Shown here piece after piece: positions 1-8,611 of a stretch of DNA of 64,000 nucleotides. The stretch lies in NCBI RefSeq assembly GCF_010728725.1, contig NZ_AP022606.1, forward strand, positions 4,898,001 to 4,962,000, written 5' to 3'. Numbering within the stretch: position 1 is the stretch's first letter; each line of letters starts with the position of its first letter. This DNA comes from Mycobacterium branderi (GTDB lineage: Bacteria > Actinomycetota > Actinomycetes > Mycobacteriales > Mycobacteriaceae). The position numbers and the translations under genes are program-made. Below the pieces are notes generated by a model that saw only the letters and a list, made by a program, of their open reading frames with translations, was not told the origin of the DNA and did no database searches.

Positions 1-167
1 AGCTGACCGAACCGGTCGGGCTATCCCAGCCGACCGTGTCGCACCACCTGAAGGTTCTCGTCGACGCTGGGCTGATCGAGCGAGAGCAGCGCGGCAAGTG
101 GGCTTACTACCGCCTGGTCCCGGGAGTGCTCGATACATTGGCCAACATCCTGACTCGTCACGGCTGA
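1..167 (+). CDS. ArsR-family transcriptional regulator, C-terminal part
   Basis: The window opens inside this gene; 55 codons remain before a TGA stop. The translated piece contains the recognition helix and wing of a winged helix-turn-helix (LSQPTVSHHLKVLVDAGLIE, then a basic turn and WAYYRL), the signature of ArsR/SmtB repressors. These are dimeric DNA-binding proteins that usually respond to metals or thiol stress. The sensing residues that would define the ligand lie in the missing N-terminal half or in the other helices, so the inducer cannot be inferred. The next gene begins 85 bases downstream on the same strand and need not be functionally related. Confidence 0.85.
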   Translation, partial: LTEPVGLSQPTVSHHLKVLVDAGLIEREQRGKWAYYRLVPGVLDTLANILTRHG

Positions 168-252
168 TCGCCGGTCCCCGGCCCGGCCGACCCGGTATAG
201 CGTGGGACCAGGCGCACCCGGTTGGCGGGACGCCGTTGAGACGAGGAACACC

Positions 253-1020
253 GTGGCAGACGAAGCACAAACCGGCGCGGAGGGATCGGTCCGGCCGGTC
301 AAGGCGGATCCTGCGACGGTGTTCGCGGCGCTGGCCGAGATCATCTATCAGGGTTCGGACCCCGGCGAGCTGTACGCGGCCATCTGCATCGCGGCGACCC
401 TGGTGGTGCCCGGCTGCGACCACGCCAGCCTGTTGACGCGCCGCGGCGACCGCTACGTCACCGTCGGCGCCAGCGACAGCCTCGCCAAACGCATCGACGA
501 CATGGAGCGCGCCGTCGGCGACGGGCCGTGCCTGGACGCCATCGAGGAAGAAACCCCGCAGATCGAGACCGACCTGACCACGCCGTCGCAATGGCCCAAG
601 CTGGCCGAACGGCTGCTCGCCGAGACCCCGGTACGCGGGGCCATGGGGTTCCGATTGCTGATCGACAGCCGCAAAGCCGGCGCGCTCAATTTGTTCAGCG
701 ACAGCCCGAATCGCTTCAACACGGAGTCGGCCAGTCAGGCCATCGTGCTGGCGGCGTTCGCCAGCGTGGCCATCAACGCCATTGCTCAAGGAGAAGACGC
801 CGCCACCCTGCGTCACGGGTTGCTGTCCAACCGGGAGATCGGCAAGGCCGTCGGCATGCTGATGCTGCTGCACAACATTTCCGAAGAAGAGGCGTTCGAC
901 CTGCTGCGACGCAACTCCCAGGAGCTGAACATCAAGCTTGCCGACGTGGCACGGACGGTTATCGAAAACCGGGGCCAGCTGCAAATCGGCGACGACGAGC
1001 TCTCGCGCGATCGCCGGTAG
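253..1020 (+). CDS. GAF-ANTAR domain protein (putative RNA-binding antiterminator)
   Basis: A 255-residue protein starting at a GTG preceded by a GAGG-containing purine stretch. Residues of about 20-180 form a GAF sensor fold, and about 190-245 form an ANTAR domain (SNREIGKAVGMLMLLHNISE, then FDLLRRNSQELN). ANTAR domains bind tandem RNA hairpins and prevent transcription termination. In mycobacteria they usually act with a histidine-kinase or GAF input. Here GAF and ANTAR are fused, so signal input and RNA output may lie in one chain. No kinase or receiver domain is adjacent. The GAF ligand is unknown. An in-frame ATG 51 bases upstream is possible but has a poorer ribosome-binding context. 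Confidence 0.85.
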   Translation: MADEAQTGAEGSVRPVKADPATVFAALAEIIYQGSDPGELYAAICIAATLVVPGCDHASLLTRRGDRYVTVGASDSLAKRIDDMERAVGDGPCLDAIEEETPQIETDLTTPSQWPKLAERLLAETPVRGAMGFRLLIDSRKAGALNLFSDSPNRFNTESASQAIVLAAFASVAINAIAQGEDAATLRHGLLSNREIGKAVGMLMLLHNISEEEAFDLLRRNSQELNIKLADVARTVIENRGQLQIGDDELSRDRR

Positions 1021-1028
1021 CGCTAGCC

Positions 1029-1334
1029 CTATTCAGGCAGCCGCAATTCCGGCTTCTCCACCTCTTCGATGTTGACGTCTTTGAAGGTGACCACCCGGAC
1101 CTGCTTGACGAACCGGGCCGGCCGGTACATGTCCCACACCCAGGCGTCGGCCAGCCTCAGCTCGAAATACACCTCGCCGTCGGCGTTGCGCGGCACCATC
1201 TCCACGCTGTTGGCCAGGTAGAACCGCCGCTCGGTTTCCACGACGTAGCTGAACTGGCCCACGATGTCCTTGTATTCGCGGTACAGCGAGAGCTCCATCT
1301 CGGTTTCATATTTCTCGAGATCTTCGGCACTCAT
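1029..1334 (-). CDS. DUF2469 conserved actinobacterial protein (Rv2901c type)
   Basis: A 101-residue acidic protein that begins MSAEDLEKYETEMELSLYRE and is strongly conserved across actinobacteria next to rnhB. It has no signal peptide or membrane segment and is rich in Glu, Tyr and Trp. Its function is not established. Only four bases separate it from the end of rnhB, so it probably ends an lepB-rnhB-DUF2469 transcription unit. The name rests on recognition of the family and on the rnhB neighbourhood. Confidence 0.9.
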   Translation of the reverse strand: MSAEDLEKYETEMELSLYREYKDIVGQFSYVVETERRFYLANSVEMVPRNADGEVYFELRLADAWVWDMYRPARFVKQVRVVTFKDVNIEEVEKPELRLPE

Positions 1335-1337
1335 CTG

Positions 1338-2078
1338 TCAGCCGTCCTTCTGCTCGCCGTTCTGGTCCCATCTTCCTCCATCGGGTGAGCCTCGTTTGAA
1401 TTCGGCCACCACCCGGGTGCCCGATCGGGTTGCCACCCGGCGGACGTTGATGAACGAGTACCGGTGCTCGGCGCAAGGCCCCCGCTCGGCCAGCGCCGCC
1501 GAGTGAGCCGGAGTGCAGTACCCCTTGTGCTCGGCGAACCCGTAACCGGGATGATCGGCATCCATTGCCACCATCAACCGGTCGCGGCTGACCTTGGCCA
1601 GCACGCTGGCTGCCGCGATACAGGCCGCCGCGGCATCCCCGCCGACCACGGGCAGCGACGGCACCGGCAGCCCTGGCACCCGAAAGCCGTCGGACAGCAC
1701 ATAGCCCGGCCGCACCGAGAGCCCGGCCACCGCGCGCCGCATCCCCTCGATGTTGGCCACGTGCACACCGCGCCGGTCGACCTCGGTCGACGGGATGAAC
1801 ACCACGTGGTACGCCAGCGCGTAGCGGCGGATCAGCGGGTACAACTTCTCCCGCGTCTGCTCGGTGAGCTTCTTCGAATCGTCCAGGGCCGCAAGGCTTT
1901 CCAAGCGTCCCGGACCCAGCACGCAGGCCGCGACCACCAGCGGGCCGGCGCAGGCTCCCCGACCCACCTCGTCGACTCCGGCAACCGGCCCCAACCCGCT
2001 GCGATACAGCGCGGACTCCAGGGTGCGTAACCCCGACGACTTGCGGATCACCGTTCGCGGCGGCCAGGTGGTCGCCAT
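1338..2078 (-). CDS. rnhB: Ribonuclease HII
   Basis: A 246-residue enzyme that nicks the RNA strand of RNA-DNA hybrids and removes single ribonucleotides misincorporated in DNA. The catalytic acidic set is visible: D36-E37 in [13 protein letters not shown]130 in VLSDGF and D148 in VGGDAAAA. I chose the start [10 protein letters not shown] because it matches the mycobacterial N-terminus; 20 further upstream codons are open but look non-coding. The start codon lies two bases past the lepB stop, which implies translational coupling. The basic C-terminal tail after the conserved core (VATRSGTR onward) is variable in the family. Confidence 0.97.
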   Translation of the reverse strand: MATTWPPRTVIRKSSGLRTLESALYRSGLGPVAGVDEVGRGACAGPLVVAACVLGPGRLESLAALDDSKKLTEQTREKLYPLIRRYALAYHVVFIPSTEVDRRGVHVANIEGMRRAVAGLSVRPGYVLSDGFRVPGLPVPSLPVVGGDAAAACIAAASVLAKVSRDRLMVAMDADHPGYGFAEHKGYCTPAHSAALAERGPCAEHRYSFINVRRVATRSGTRVVAEFKRGSPDGGRWDQNGEQKDG

Positions 2079-2080
2079 GA

Positions 2081-2935
2081 CTACCGATTCTGTTGAGGAT
2101 TCACCGAACCGACACCGCCCCACCGCGACGGCGGCCACACGATGAACCTGGCTTTGCCGATCACGTTGCCCACCGGAACCGTCCCGGACATCGGGTCACC
2201 CGTACACAGCAGCCCCTTCATCGCGTCGGCCGGGACGCTGGTGCAGTGGGCGCGGGAATCCGCCGAGTGCGTGCGGTTGTCGCCCATCACCCACAACCGG
2301 TCCGGCGGAACAGTGACCGGGCCGAACTCGTTGCCCAGGCACGGGTAGACCGACGGGTCGGCCATCATCGTCGCCGGATCCAGATACGGCTCCTCCAGCC
2401 GCGTGCCGTCGACGGTCAGGCCGGTGTTGGCGCGGCACTGCACCGTCTGGCCTGCAACCGCGATAACCCGCTTGACCAGGTCGTTCTCATCGGGCGGGAC
2501 GAAGCCGACGAACGACAGCGCGTTCTGCAGCCAGCGCACCACGGTGTTGTCCGACCGGATCGACTTGTAGCCGACGTTCCACGACGGCGGCCCCTTGAAC
2601 ACGATCACGTCGCCGGGGCGCGGCGAGCCGAACCGGTAGCTGACCTTGTCCACCATGATGCGGTCGCCCACACAGCCCGAGCACCCGTGCAGCGTCGGCT
2701 CCATCGACTCCGACGGGATCAGGTAGGGCCGGGCCACGAAGGTCAGCATCACGTAGTAGAGGACCACCGCGATCGCCGCCAGGATCGCGACTTCGCGCAG
2801 CGCGGCACGCTTCTTACCGTGCGACTCTTGGGTGGCTTCCGCCTCCGACGCCGCGGGATCGCGGGTGGCGACGTGTGGCTCGCCCGGACCGGAATCGGGT
2901 TGGCCCTCCGGCGACGAATCGGTGGTTTCGGTCAC
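2081..2935 (-). CDS. lepB: Signal peptidase I
   Basis: A 284-residue membrane serine peptidase that removes signal peptides from exported proteins on the outer face of the cytoplasmic membrane. About 45 disordered polar residues are followed by one membrane anchor (about 48-68). The catalytic serine is S77 in [11 protein letters not shown] and the general-base lysine is K155 in [10 protein letters not shown]. The box E signature [11 protein letters not shown] is present near the C-terminus. It lies between rplS and rnhB, its usual actinobacterial position. Confidence 0.97.
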   Translation of the reverse strand: MTETTDSSPEGQPDSGPGEPHVATRDPAASEAEATQESHGKKRAALREVAILAAIAVVLYYVMLTFVARPYLIPSESMEPTLHGCSGCVGDRIMVDKVSYRFGSPRPGDVIVFKGPPSWNVGYKSIRSDNTVVRWLQNALSFVGFVPPDENDLVKRVIAVAGQTVQCRANTGLTVDGTRLEEPYLDPATMMADPSVYPCLGNEFGPVTVPPDRLWVMGDNRTHSADSRAHCTSVPADAMKGLLCTGDPMSGTVPVGNVIGKARFIVWPPSRWGGVGSVNPQQNR

Positions 2936-2978
2936 CAGATCAGCGTAGCCAGGGCGAGGTGCGGCAGCTGCGGCACAC

Positions 2979-3320
2979 TCAGCGCTTCTCCTTGATCTTG
3001 GCCTTCTTGCCGCGCAGCTCGCGCAGGTAGTACAGCTTGGCGCGACGGACGTCGCCGCGGGTCACGACCTCGATGTGGTCGACGTTGGGTGAGTGCACCG
3101 GGAAGGTGCGCTCCACGCCCACGCCGTAGCTTTCCTTGCGCACGGTGAAGGTCTCGCGGATGCCGCCGCCCTGCCGGCGGATGACCACACCCTTGAACAC
3201 CTGGATGCGCTGCTTGTTGCCCTCGATCACCTTGACGTGCACGTTGACCGTGTCGCCTGGGCCGAAAGCCGGGATGTCGTCGCGCAGCGACGCCTTGTCG
3301 ACGAAGTCCAGCGTGTTCAT
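2979..3320 (-). CDS. rplS: 50S ribosomal protein L19
   Basis: A 113-residue protein of the 30S-50S interface. The start [12 protein letters not shown] is fixed by the family N-terminus and by an AAGGAAG ribosome-binding site nine bases upstream. The conserved core ([33 protein letters not shown] and [10 protein letters not shown]) is complete. The same strand is open for 83 codons upstream, but that is leader rather than protein. A promoter like that of rpsP lies about 145 bases upstream, giving a long 5' leader. Confidence 0.98.
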   Translation of the reverse strand: MNTLDFVDKASLRDDIPAFGPGDTVNVHVKVIEGNKQRIQVFKGVVIRRQGGGIRETFTVRKESYGVGVERTFPVHSPNVDHIEVVTRGDVRRAKLYYLRELRGKKAKIKEKR

Positions 3321-3667
3321 GGCGAGACACTTCCTTGCGGTTCGCGGCTGCCGGTTCGACCAGGCATGGAGCGGTCGACCGAGCCGATGGGTTGGGCATC
3401 TGGGCGCATCTCGCAGCAGGCGGGGCGCAGCCGGCCGGCCGGCAACTGCTGGAGACAACTGGTCAATTGTGCCAGACGGCCGGCGCGGGAGCGAAATCAC
3501 ACAAAAACGCCGCTCAGCGTGGCCGTCCGGACTAGATGCGGATGGTACATATGAACGGGGTCGCACCACACGAACCGGAAAGTCTCACGTTAATCTGACG
3601 GGTCGGGCGGATGGCGGTTGTGGCGAGCCCGAGTCAGGTCATTCTCGGTAACCCGTTGAGGAGACGC
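3321..3667. other. Divergent intergenic region between rplS and lppW
   Basis: About 350 bases without a gene. It holds the leader and promoter of rplS on the minus strand (described separately) and, on the plus side, a TAATCT -10-like hexamer (3591-3596) about 70 bases before lppW. A GAGGAG ribosome-binding site lies 5 bases before the lppW ATG. The half nearest rplS is very GC-rich (runs of ggcc), so the leader may fold, but I see no defined riboswitch or ribosomal-protein operator. Confidence 0.5.
3466..3498 (-). promoter_or_regulatory. Putative rplS promoter (GATTTC ... TCTGGCACAAT)
   Basis: On the minus strand GATTTC (3498-3493) is followed by 21 bases ending in TCTGG and then the -10-like CACAAT (3471-3466). 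The same three elements with identical spacing precede rpsP at 6649-6617. Two ribosomal-protein genes 3 kb apart sharing this arrangement suggests a common promoter type. Assignment of -35 and -10 is inferred. Confidence 0.55.
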
Positions 3668-4588
3668 ATGCGAGCGCGGCCCCCCATGCTGCTGATCGCC
3701 ACCGCGGTGGCGACGGTGCTGGTGGCGGCGGGGTGTGAAGCCAAGGTCTACGGCGCCTCCAACAACAGGCCCCCGGAACACCGGACGAGCCGCGTCGCGC
3801 CGCTGGTGCAGGCGATCATGCCGTCCGAAGTGCCGCTGGCAGAGCCGGCCGCTGCGCTGGGCGGCTTGCCGGCCCGCATCCAGCAGGCCACCGAGGAGGC
3901 CGCGGAGCAGGGCGCGACAATCTCGGTCGCGGTGTTCGACCGCGCCACCAAGCAGATGTTCTCCAACGGCAGGGACCAATTGGTCGGCATCGCGTCGGTG
4001 GCCAAGCTGTTCATCGCCGACGATCTGCTGCTGCAGGAATCCCAGGGCAAGACCCGCCTGTCGGCGGAAGACCGCCAGGCGCTCGACGGCATGCTGCGTT
4101 CCTCCGACGACGGCGCTGCGGAGAATTTCTGGGCGCAAGACGGCGGTGAGTCGATCATCACCGCGGTCGCGGGCCGCTACGGGTTGACCTCCACCACGCC
4201 ACCCAGCAGCGGGCGCTGGTGGGACACCATGAGCTCGGCATCCGATCTGATCCGGTATTACGACATGCTGCTGGCCGGCTCCGGCGGCCTTCCGGCGGAG
4301 CGGGCCGACATCATCGTGAAGAACCTGGCGCAGTCCACCCCGACGGGCATCGACGGCTACCCGCAGCGGTTCGGCATCCCCGAGGGGCTGTCCGCCGAGC
4401 CGGTTGCGGTCAAGCAGGGCTGGATGTGCTGCATCGGCAGTGACTGGATGCACCTGTCGACCGGAATAGTCGGCGCCGACCGCCGCTACATCATGGTGAT
4501 CGAGTCGCTGCAGCCCTCTGACGACGCGACCGCCCGGGCCACGATCACCCAGGCGGTCAAGACGATGTTTCCGCAGGGCCGGATTTAG
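3668..4588 (+). CDS. lppW: Lipoprotein LppW, beta-lactamase-like fold
   Basis: A 306-residue exported lipoprotein. An N-terminal hydrophobic signal ends in AAGC, so C23 is the likely lipidated cysteine. The mature part resembles class A beta-lactamases and penicillin-binding proteins: an SVAK tetrad (serine plus lysine) in IASVAKLFIADDL, an SSDDGAAE segment in the SDN position and VKQGW in the KTG position. Whether it hydrolyses or merely binds a beta-lactam or peptidoglycan peptide is not known. Start: ATG after GAGGAG. The N-terminal third of the mature protein is low-complexity, as is common in mycobacterial lipoproteins. Transcribed divergently from rplS and convergent with trmD. Confidence 0.9.
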   Translation: MRARPPMLLIATAVATVLVAAGCEAKVYGASNNRPPEHRTSRVAPLVQAIMPSEVPLAEPAAALGGLPARIQQATEEAAEQGATISVAVFDRATKQMFSNGRDQLVGIASVAKLFIADDLLLQESQGKTRLSAEDRQALDGMLRSSDDGAAENFWAQDGGESIITAVAGRYGLTSTTPPSSGRWWDTMSSASDLIRYYDMLLAGSGGLPAERADIIVKNLAQSTPTGIDGYPQRFGIPEGLSAEPVAVKQGWMCCIGSDWMHLSTGIVGADRRYIMVIESLQPSDDATARATITQAVKTMFPQGRI

Positions 4589-4597
4589 CTGCTCGGA

Positions 4598-5275
4598 CTA
4601 ATCCAACAGGTCCGGGCGGCGTTCGCGGGTGCGTTGCTCGGCGGCTCGCCGTCGCCACTCGGCGATGCGGGCATGGTCACCGGACAGCAGCACCTCGGGC
4701 ACGTCGAGTCCACGCCACGTCGGCGGCCTGGTATACGACGGGCCTTCCAGCAGGCCGTTGGAGTGCGAATCGTCTTGGTGTGACAGCGGATTGCCGATGA
4801 CCTGAGGCAGCAACCGGACGATCGCCTCGATCATCACCAGCGCCGCCGATTCTCCTCCGGGCAGCACGTAGTCGCCGATCGAAACCTCCTCGACGCGCAT
4901 CCGGCGAGCGGCGTCGTCGACGACTCGCTGGTCGATTCCCTCGTAGCGGCCGCACGCGAACACCAGATGCTTCTCGGCGCTCCACCGCTGCGCGGTCGCC
5001 TGGGTGAACAACCTGCCGGCCGGGGTGGGCACAACGAGAAGTGAAGTCTCCGAACAGATTTCGTCGAGCGCCTCACCCCACACCGGTGCCCGCATCACCA
5101 TCCCTGGGCCGCCGCCGTAGGGCGTGTCGTCCACGGAGCGGTGCACGTCGTGAGTCCACCGGCGCAGGTCATGCACCCCGAACTCGACAACGCCCGATTC
5201 GATTGCCTTGCCCGGCAACGATTGTCGCAGCGGCTCCAAGTAATCCGGAAAGATCGTGATGACGTCGATGCGCAC
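4598..5275 (-). CDS. trmD: tRNA (guanine37-N1)-methyltransferase
   Basis: A 225-residue SPOUT-class enzyme that methylates N1 of G37, next to the anticodon, using S-adenosylmethionine; this prevents frameshifting. The N-terminus ([15 protein letters not shown]), the knot segment with [11 protein letters not shown] and [11 protein letters not shown], and the C-terminal helical domain are all present. The GTG start overlaps the rimM TAG stop by one base (TAGTG), a clear translational coupling. Last gene of the rpsP-KH-rimM-trmD operon. Confidence 0.98.
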   Translation of the reverse strand: MRIDVITIFPDYLEPLRQSLPGKAIESGVVEFGVHDLRRWTHDVHRSVDDTPYGGGPGMVMRAPVWGEALDEICSETSLLVVPTPAGRLFTQATAQRWSAEKHLVFACGRYEGIDQRVVDDAARRMRVEEVSIGDYVLPGGESAALVMIEAIVRLLPQVIGNPLSHQDDSHSNGLLEGPSYTRPPTWRGLDVPEVLLSGDHARIAEWRRRAAEQRTRERRPDLLD

Positions 5276-5796
5276 TACTGCCCCAGTTCCAACAGGCCCT
5301 CGGGCGGATCGATCTCGACAGTGCCGGCATCCAGCGACACCGTCGTCACTATCGCGCCGACGAACGGCACCAGCAGCTCACCGCCGTCGTCGCGGCGAAC
5401 CGCCAACAGCTCACCGCCTGCGGTGTGCAGCACCTCGGCGATGGTGCCGATCTCGCGGCCGGTGGTCGTAAGCACCCGAAGGCCTTCCAGCTGGTGGTCG
5501 TAGTAGGTGTCCGGTTCGTCGATGGGCGGCAGGGCCTCGGAGTCGATGACCAGCAGGCTGCCCCGCAGCGCGTCGGCGGCATCGCGATCGCTCACCCCGG
5601 CGAACCGCACCAGCAGCCGCGCGCCGTGATCGCGGGCGGCCTCGACGGTGTAGCTGCGCTCGCGGCCGTCAGATCCCTTGGCCCGCAATATCGTTCCCGG
5701 GGCGAACCGGGTGTCGGGTTCGTCGGTGCGAACCTCGACGACGACCTCGCCGGTGATCCCGTGCGCTTTGGCCACGCGTCCGACCACCAGGTCCAC
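5275..5796 (-). CDS. rimM: 16S rRNA-processing protein RimM
   Basis: A 173-residue assembly factor that helps mature the 3' domain of the 30S subunit and binds ribosomal protein S19. The N-terminal RimM beta-barrel ([20 protein letters not shown]) is followed by a PRC-barrel domain ([12 protein letters not shown], then [12 protein letters not shown]). The start is the GTG 13 bases after the stop of the KH gene; the open frame continues upstream but only across that gene. Family length is about 170-180, so the protein is complete. Confidence 0.96.
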   Translation of the reverse strand: MDLVVGRVAKAHGITGEVVVEVRTDEPDTRFAPGTILRAKGSDGRERSYTVEAARDHGARLLVRFAGVSDRDAADALRGSLLVIDSEALPPIDEPDTYYDHQLEGLRVLTTTGREIGTIAEVLHTAGGELLAVRRDDGGELLVPFVGAIVTTVSLDAGTVEIDPPEGLLELGQ

Positions 5797-5809
5797 GACC
5801 GGGACTCGC

Positions 5810-6052
5810 CTACTGGTCGGTGTCCACCACGTCGACGCGGATTCCGCGGCCCCCGATTCCGGCGACCAGGGTGCGCAGCGCGGTCGCGGTGCGCCCACCG
5901 CGGCCGATCACCTTGCCCAGGTCGTCGGGATGGACGTGCACCTCGACGGTACGGCCGCGACGGCTGGTGACCATGTCGACTCTGACATCGTCGGGGTTGT
6001 CGACGATCCCGCGGACCAGGTGCTCGACGGCGTCGACGACGACGGTACTCAT
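5810..6052 (-). CDS. KH-domain RNA-binding protein (KhpA type)
   Basis: An 80-residue single type-II KH domain. It carries the GxxG loop as [18 protein letters not shown] and the upstream strand [10 protein letters not shown]. Its place between rpsP and rimM is conserved in actinobacteria and firmicutes, where the protein is called KhpA and binds small RNAs and mRNAs as a partner of KhpB. The start [13 protein letters not shown] gives the family length. Seven bases separate it from the rpsP stop. Confidence 0.93.
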   Translation of the reverse strand: MSTVVVDAVEHLVRGIVDNPDDVRVDMVTSRRGRTVEVHVHPDDLGKVIGRGGRTATALRTLVAGIGGRGIRVDVVDTDQ

Positions 6053-6059
6053 CGCTCGG

Positions 6060-6530
6060 TCAGCTTTCGGTCGCCGGTGCGGCCTGCTCGGTTTCGGCGG
6101 CCGGCTCGTCGGCCTTCTCGGCCTTGGCGGCCTTCTTGGCCGGGGCTTTCTTCTTCTTCGGCGTCGCGGCCTCGGTGGTGGGGCCGCCATCGGCGGCGGC
6201 GAGCGCGGCGTTGAACAGCTCCAGCTTGCTCGGCTTGGGCTCGGCGAGCTTCAGCTTGCCCTCGGCGCCGGGCAGCCCCTTGAACTTCTGCCAGTCACCG
6301 GTGATCTTCAACAGCTTGAGGACGGGCTCGGTGGGCTGGGCCCCCACCGAAAGCCAGTACTGCGCGCGCTCGGAGTCGATCTCGATCAGGCTCGGCTCTT
6401 CCTTCGGGTGGTAGCGGCCGATGATCTCGATGGCGCGGCCGTCGCGCCGCGTGCGGGCGTCGGCGACGGCGATGCGGTACTGGGGATTGCGGATTTTGCC
6501 AAGCCGGGTCAGCTTGATCTTCACAGCCAT
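6060..6530 (-). CDS. rpsP: 30S ribosomal protein S16
   Basis: A 156-residue S16. The conserved domain covers about the first 85 residues ([20 protein letters not shown], then [14 protein letters not shown]). It is followed by an actinobacterial extension rich in Lys, Ala and Glu ([20 protein letters not shown]) that is absent from E. coli S16. A CAGGAG ribosome-binding site precedes the ATG. First gene of the rpsP-KH-rimM-trmD operon. Confidence 0.98.
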   Translation of the reverse strand: MAVKIKLTRLGKIRNPQYRIAVADARTRRDGRAIEIIGRYHPKEEPSLIEIDSERAQYWLSVGAQPTEPVLKLLKITGDWQKFKGLPGAEGKLKLAEPKPSKLELFNAALAAADGGPTTEAATPKKKKAPAKKAAKAEKADEPAAETEQAAPATES

Positions 6531-6616
6531 GAATTGCTCCTGTGGTGTCACGCTGCAATTCAGCGATCCGGGCGGGATGCCGGGATCCGGGTTTTGCCTC
6601 GCGTGTGCAGCCGCCC

Positions 6617-6649
6617 ATTGTGCCAGAGGCCGCTGGTCCGGTGGAAATC
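6617..6649 (-). promoter_or_regulatory. Putative rpsP promoter (GATTTC ... TCTGGCACAAT)
   Basis: Minus-strand GATTTC (6649-6644), a 21-base spacer ending TCTGG (6627-6623) and CACAAT (6622-6617) repeat the layout seen before rplS. A start a few bases downstream would leave a leader of about 80 bases. The 58-bp intergenic repeat sits directly upstream, outside the promoter. Confidence 0.55.
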
Positions 6650-6662
6650 CGCCGGCCTCTCG

Positions 6663-6720
6663 CGCGACTGTGAATCTGGCGACGCGACACGCCGTCGCGG
6701 CGTCGAAGGGTTCACACTCG
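6663..6720 (-). repeat. 58-bp intergenic repeat, copy B
   Basis: A 58-base element whose ends are an imperfect inverted repeat (CGACTGTGAA at the left, TTCACACTCG at the right). Its reverse complement matches the element at 25488-25545 at 45 of 58 positions by eye, including a perfect 17-base core. It lies between the start of the rpsP operon and the stop of the preceding gene. Confidence 0.7.
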
Positions 6721-6741
6721 GCCGATGGGGACACGCCCCGG

Positions 6742-7158
6742 TCAGGGCCGACGGTCGAAGCACTTGGTCTCGACGCGCCGGCTCATCCGCCAGCCGTCCG
6801 GCGTGCGGACGAACTCGTCGTCGTACCACAGACCCAGCAGCATGGTGCTGGGCGCCTCGCCAAACACCATCGGGTTGAAGCAGAAAGTCCGGGCGGTGGC
6901 GGTGTCGCCGTTCAGCCGGATCGACGGCAGTCCCAGCATGTGGGCGTAGTTGGCGAAATTCGGCAACACCTCCGCCAGCCAGGCCTTGACCTCGGGATAA
7001 CGCCCGACGATGCCGTCGAAGGCGCTGTAGTCGATATGAGCGTCCGGGGTGAACACCGCATCCAGGTCGTCGAACCGTCGGGTGTCGATCGCCGTCGAGT
7101 AATCGACCAACAGCTGTTGGATCTCCAACCTGTCGGAGATCTCGGCTTGGCTCAGCAT
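6742..7158 (-). CDS. SnoaL / NTF2-like protein (Rv2910c type)
   Basis: A 138-residue protein of the cone-shaped NTF2-like fold. Typical segments are [20 protein letters not shown] near the N-terminus, a [10 protein letters not shown] strand, and a C-terminal [18 protein letters not shown] strand. Such folds are small isomerases, dehydratases or ligand binders; the substrate is unknown. The ATG at 7158 has no ribosome-binding site, but on this strand TAGCCT lies seven bases before it, which fits a leaderless transcript. Confidence 0.85.
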   Translation of the reverse strand: MLSQAEISDRLEIQQLLVDYSTAIDTRRFDDLDAVFTPDAHIDYSAFDGIVGRYPEVKAWLAEVLPNFANYAHMLGLPSIRLNGDTATARTFCFNPMVFGEAPSTMLLGLWYDDEFVRTPDGWRMSRRVETKCFDRRP

Positions 7159-7164
7159 GCCGGT

Positions 7165-7171
7165 TAGGCTA
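7165..7171. promoter_or_regulatory. Shared -10 region of two divergent, possibly leaderless promoters
   Basis: The near-palindrome TTAGGCTAA lies between two ATGs only 20 bases apart. Read on the plus strand, TAGGCT is 8 bases before the dacB2 ATG; on the minus strand, TAGCCT is 7 bases before the NTF2-like ATG. TANNNT hexamers 6-8 bases before a start codon are typical of mycobacterial leaderless promoters. No strong -35 is visible for either gene. Confidence 0.4.
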
Positions 7172-7178
7172 ATCGCCC

Positions 7179-8045
7179 ATGCGGAGGCTTCTCGCCGCGG
7201 TCGCGGCTTTTCTCGCGGTGATTGCATGTCCGACAGCGCGGGCCGACACCAGCGTGCAGCCGGTCGGCTCGGTGCCCATCCCCGACGGCCCGGCACAGAC
7301 GTGGATCGTCGCCGATCTGGACAGCGGACAGGTGCTGGCCGCGCGCGACGAGAACGTCGGCCACCCGCCGGCCAGCACCATCAAGGTGCTGTTGGCGCTG
7401 GTTGCCCTCGACGAGCTGAGCCTGGACTCCACCGTGGTCGCCGACGAATCCGCCACCCACGTCGAGTGCAACTGCGTGGGCGTCAAACCCGGCCGCACCT
7501 ACACGGCGCGCCAGCTGCTCGACGGCCTGCTGCTGGTGTCGGGCAACGACGCGGCCAACACGCTGGCGCAGATGCTGGGCGGCCAGCAAGCCGCAGTGGC
7601 CAAGATGAACGCCAAGGCGGCGTCCCTGGGCGCCGTGAACACCCACGCGGCGACCCCGTCGGGCCTCGACGGGCCCGGCGGCTCGGGCTCCTCGACCGCC
7701 CATGACCTGGCCGTCATCTTCCGGGCCGCCCTGGCCAACCCGGTGTTCGCCCAGATCACCTCCGAGCCGTCGGCGATGTTCCCCGGCGACGGCGGCGACC
7801 ACCAGATCGTCAACCAGGACGAGTTGCTGTACCGGTATCCCGGCTCCATCGGCGGCAAGACCGGCTTCACCAACGCCGCCCGCAAGACGTTCGTCGGCGC
7901 CGCGGCCCGCGACGGCCGCCGGTTGGTGGTCGCCATGATGTATGGCCTGGTGCACGAGGGCGGGCCGACCTACTGGGACCAGGCGGCCACCCTGCTGGAC
8001 TGGGGCTTCGCCCTCAACCCGCAGTCGGCCATCGGCACCCTTTAG
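7179..8045 (+). CDS. dacB2: D-alanyl-D-alanine carboxypeptidase DacB2
   Basis: A 288-residue exported penicillin-binding protein of the S11 family that trims the terminal D-Ala of peptidoglycan stem peptides. A signal peptide (about residues 1-22, ending near ARA) is followed by the catalytic motifs: S66-T-I-K69, S121-G-N123 and K227-T-G229. Unlike DacA/DacB1-type enzymes it has no obvious C-terminal membrane anchor. The ATG lacks a Shine-Dalgarno sequence, consistent with a leaderless start. Confidence 0.95.
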   Translation: MRRLLAAVAAFLAVIACPTARADTSVQPVGSVPIPDGPAQTWIVADLDSGQVLAARDENVGHPPASTIKVLLALVALDELSLDSTVVADESATHVECNCVGVKPGRTYTARQLLDGLLLVSGNDAANTLAQMLGGQQAAVAKMNAKAASLGAVNTHAATPSGLDGPGGSGSSTAHDLAVIFRAALANPVFAQITSEPSAMFPGDGGDHQIVNQDELLYRYPGSIGGKTGFTNAARKTFVGAAARDGRRLVVAMMYGLVHEGGPTYWDQAATLLDWGFALNPQSAIGTL

Positions 8046-8227
8046 GATCGGTGCGCTAATCTGCCACTGCCGTGGCATCCTGTTCTGCAGATGTCGAATA
8101 TGGTTTCCGCGGCGCTGCGCCGACACCCGTCGGCGCTGTTGATTCGTGGGTTGAGCTCACAGCCCTTGCCAGCATGCCGATGTCGCGAACTGGCTGCACA
8201 GGTGCACACAAGCAATGAGGATCGATG

Positions 8228-8611
8228 ATGGCCGAACACCACCACGCTCCAGCTCCTCCTCAACCCGACGACTTCAACGTCGACGAGAAGTGGGTCGATC
8301 AGCTCGTCGTGTTATCGGTGAGCGGCAGCGCGGACATGCTCAGTGCGCCGTGGCTGACCGACGCCATCGAATCCGCTCGCGCGAAGAACCCGGCCGGAAT
8401 GGTCGTCGACTTGTCCCGGGTCGAGTTCTTGGGATCGGCCGGAATCAGCGTGCTGATCGCTGCTCACGAAAATATCGGTGACTCAGGCAAGTTCGCCGTG
8501 GTCGCCGACGGGCCGGTCACCCGCCGGCCACTCACCCTGTTGGGTCTGAACGAGATCATGTCGCTGTACCGCACCCTCGACGACGCGCTCAGCGCGCTCG
8601 GCGACGCCTGA
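8228..8611 (+). CDS. STAS-domain protein (anti-sigma factor antagonist-like)
   Basis: A 127-residue protein made of one STAS domain. The phosphoacceptor region VDLSRVEFLGSAGISVLIAA is intact and has the serine expected to be phosphorylated by an anti-sigma kinase. The N-terminal 18 residues are His/Pro-rich. Two adjacent ATGs exist; the second sits 7 bases after GAGG and is preferred. No sigma factor or kinase is encoded nearby, so the partner is elsewhere. Its 3' 129 bases overlap the converging TetR gene. Confidence 0.85.
   Translation: MAEHHHAPAPPQPDDFNVDEKWVDQLVVLSVSGSADMLSAPWLTDAIESARAKNPAGMVVDLSRVEFLGSAGISVLIAAHENIGDSGKFAVVADGPVTRRPLTLLGLNEIMSLYRTLDDALSALGDA

Noticed and set aside
528..1388. 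Long open frames overlapping the GAF-ANTAR and DUF2469 genes
   Set aside because: Alternative-frame shadow typical of high-GC DNA; composition rich in Arg, Gly and Pro and no recognisable domain.
8046..8227. Promoter or small gene between dacB2 and the STAS gene
   Set aside because: No convincing -10/-35, SigF-type motif or coding frame could be identified in these 182 bases.
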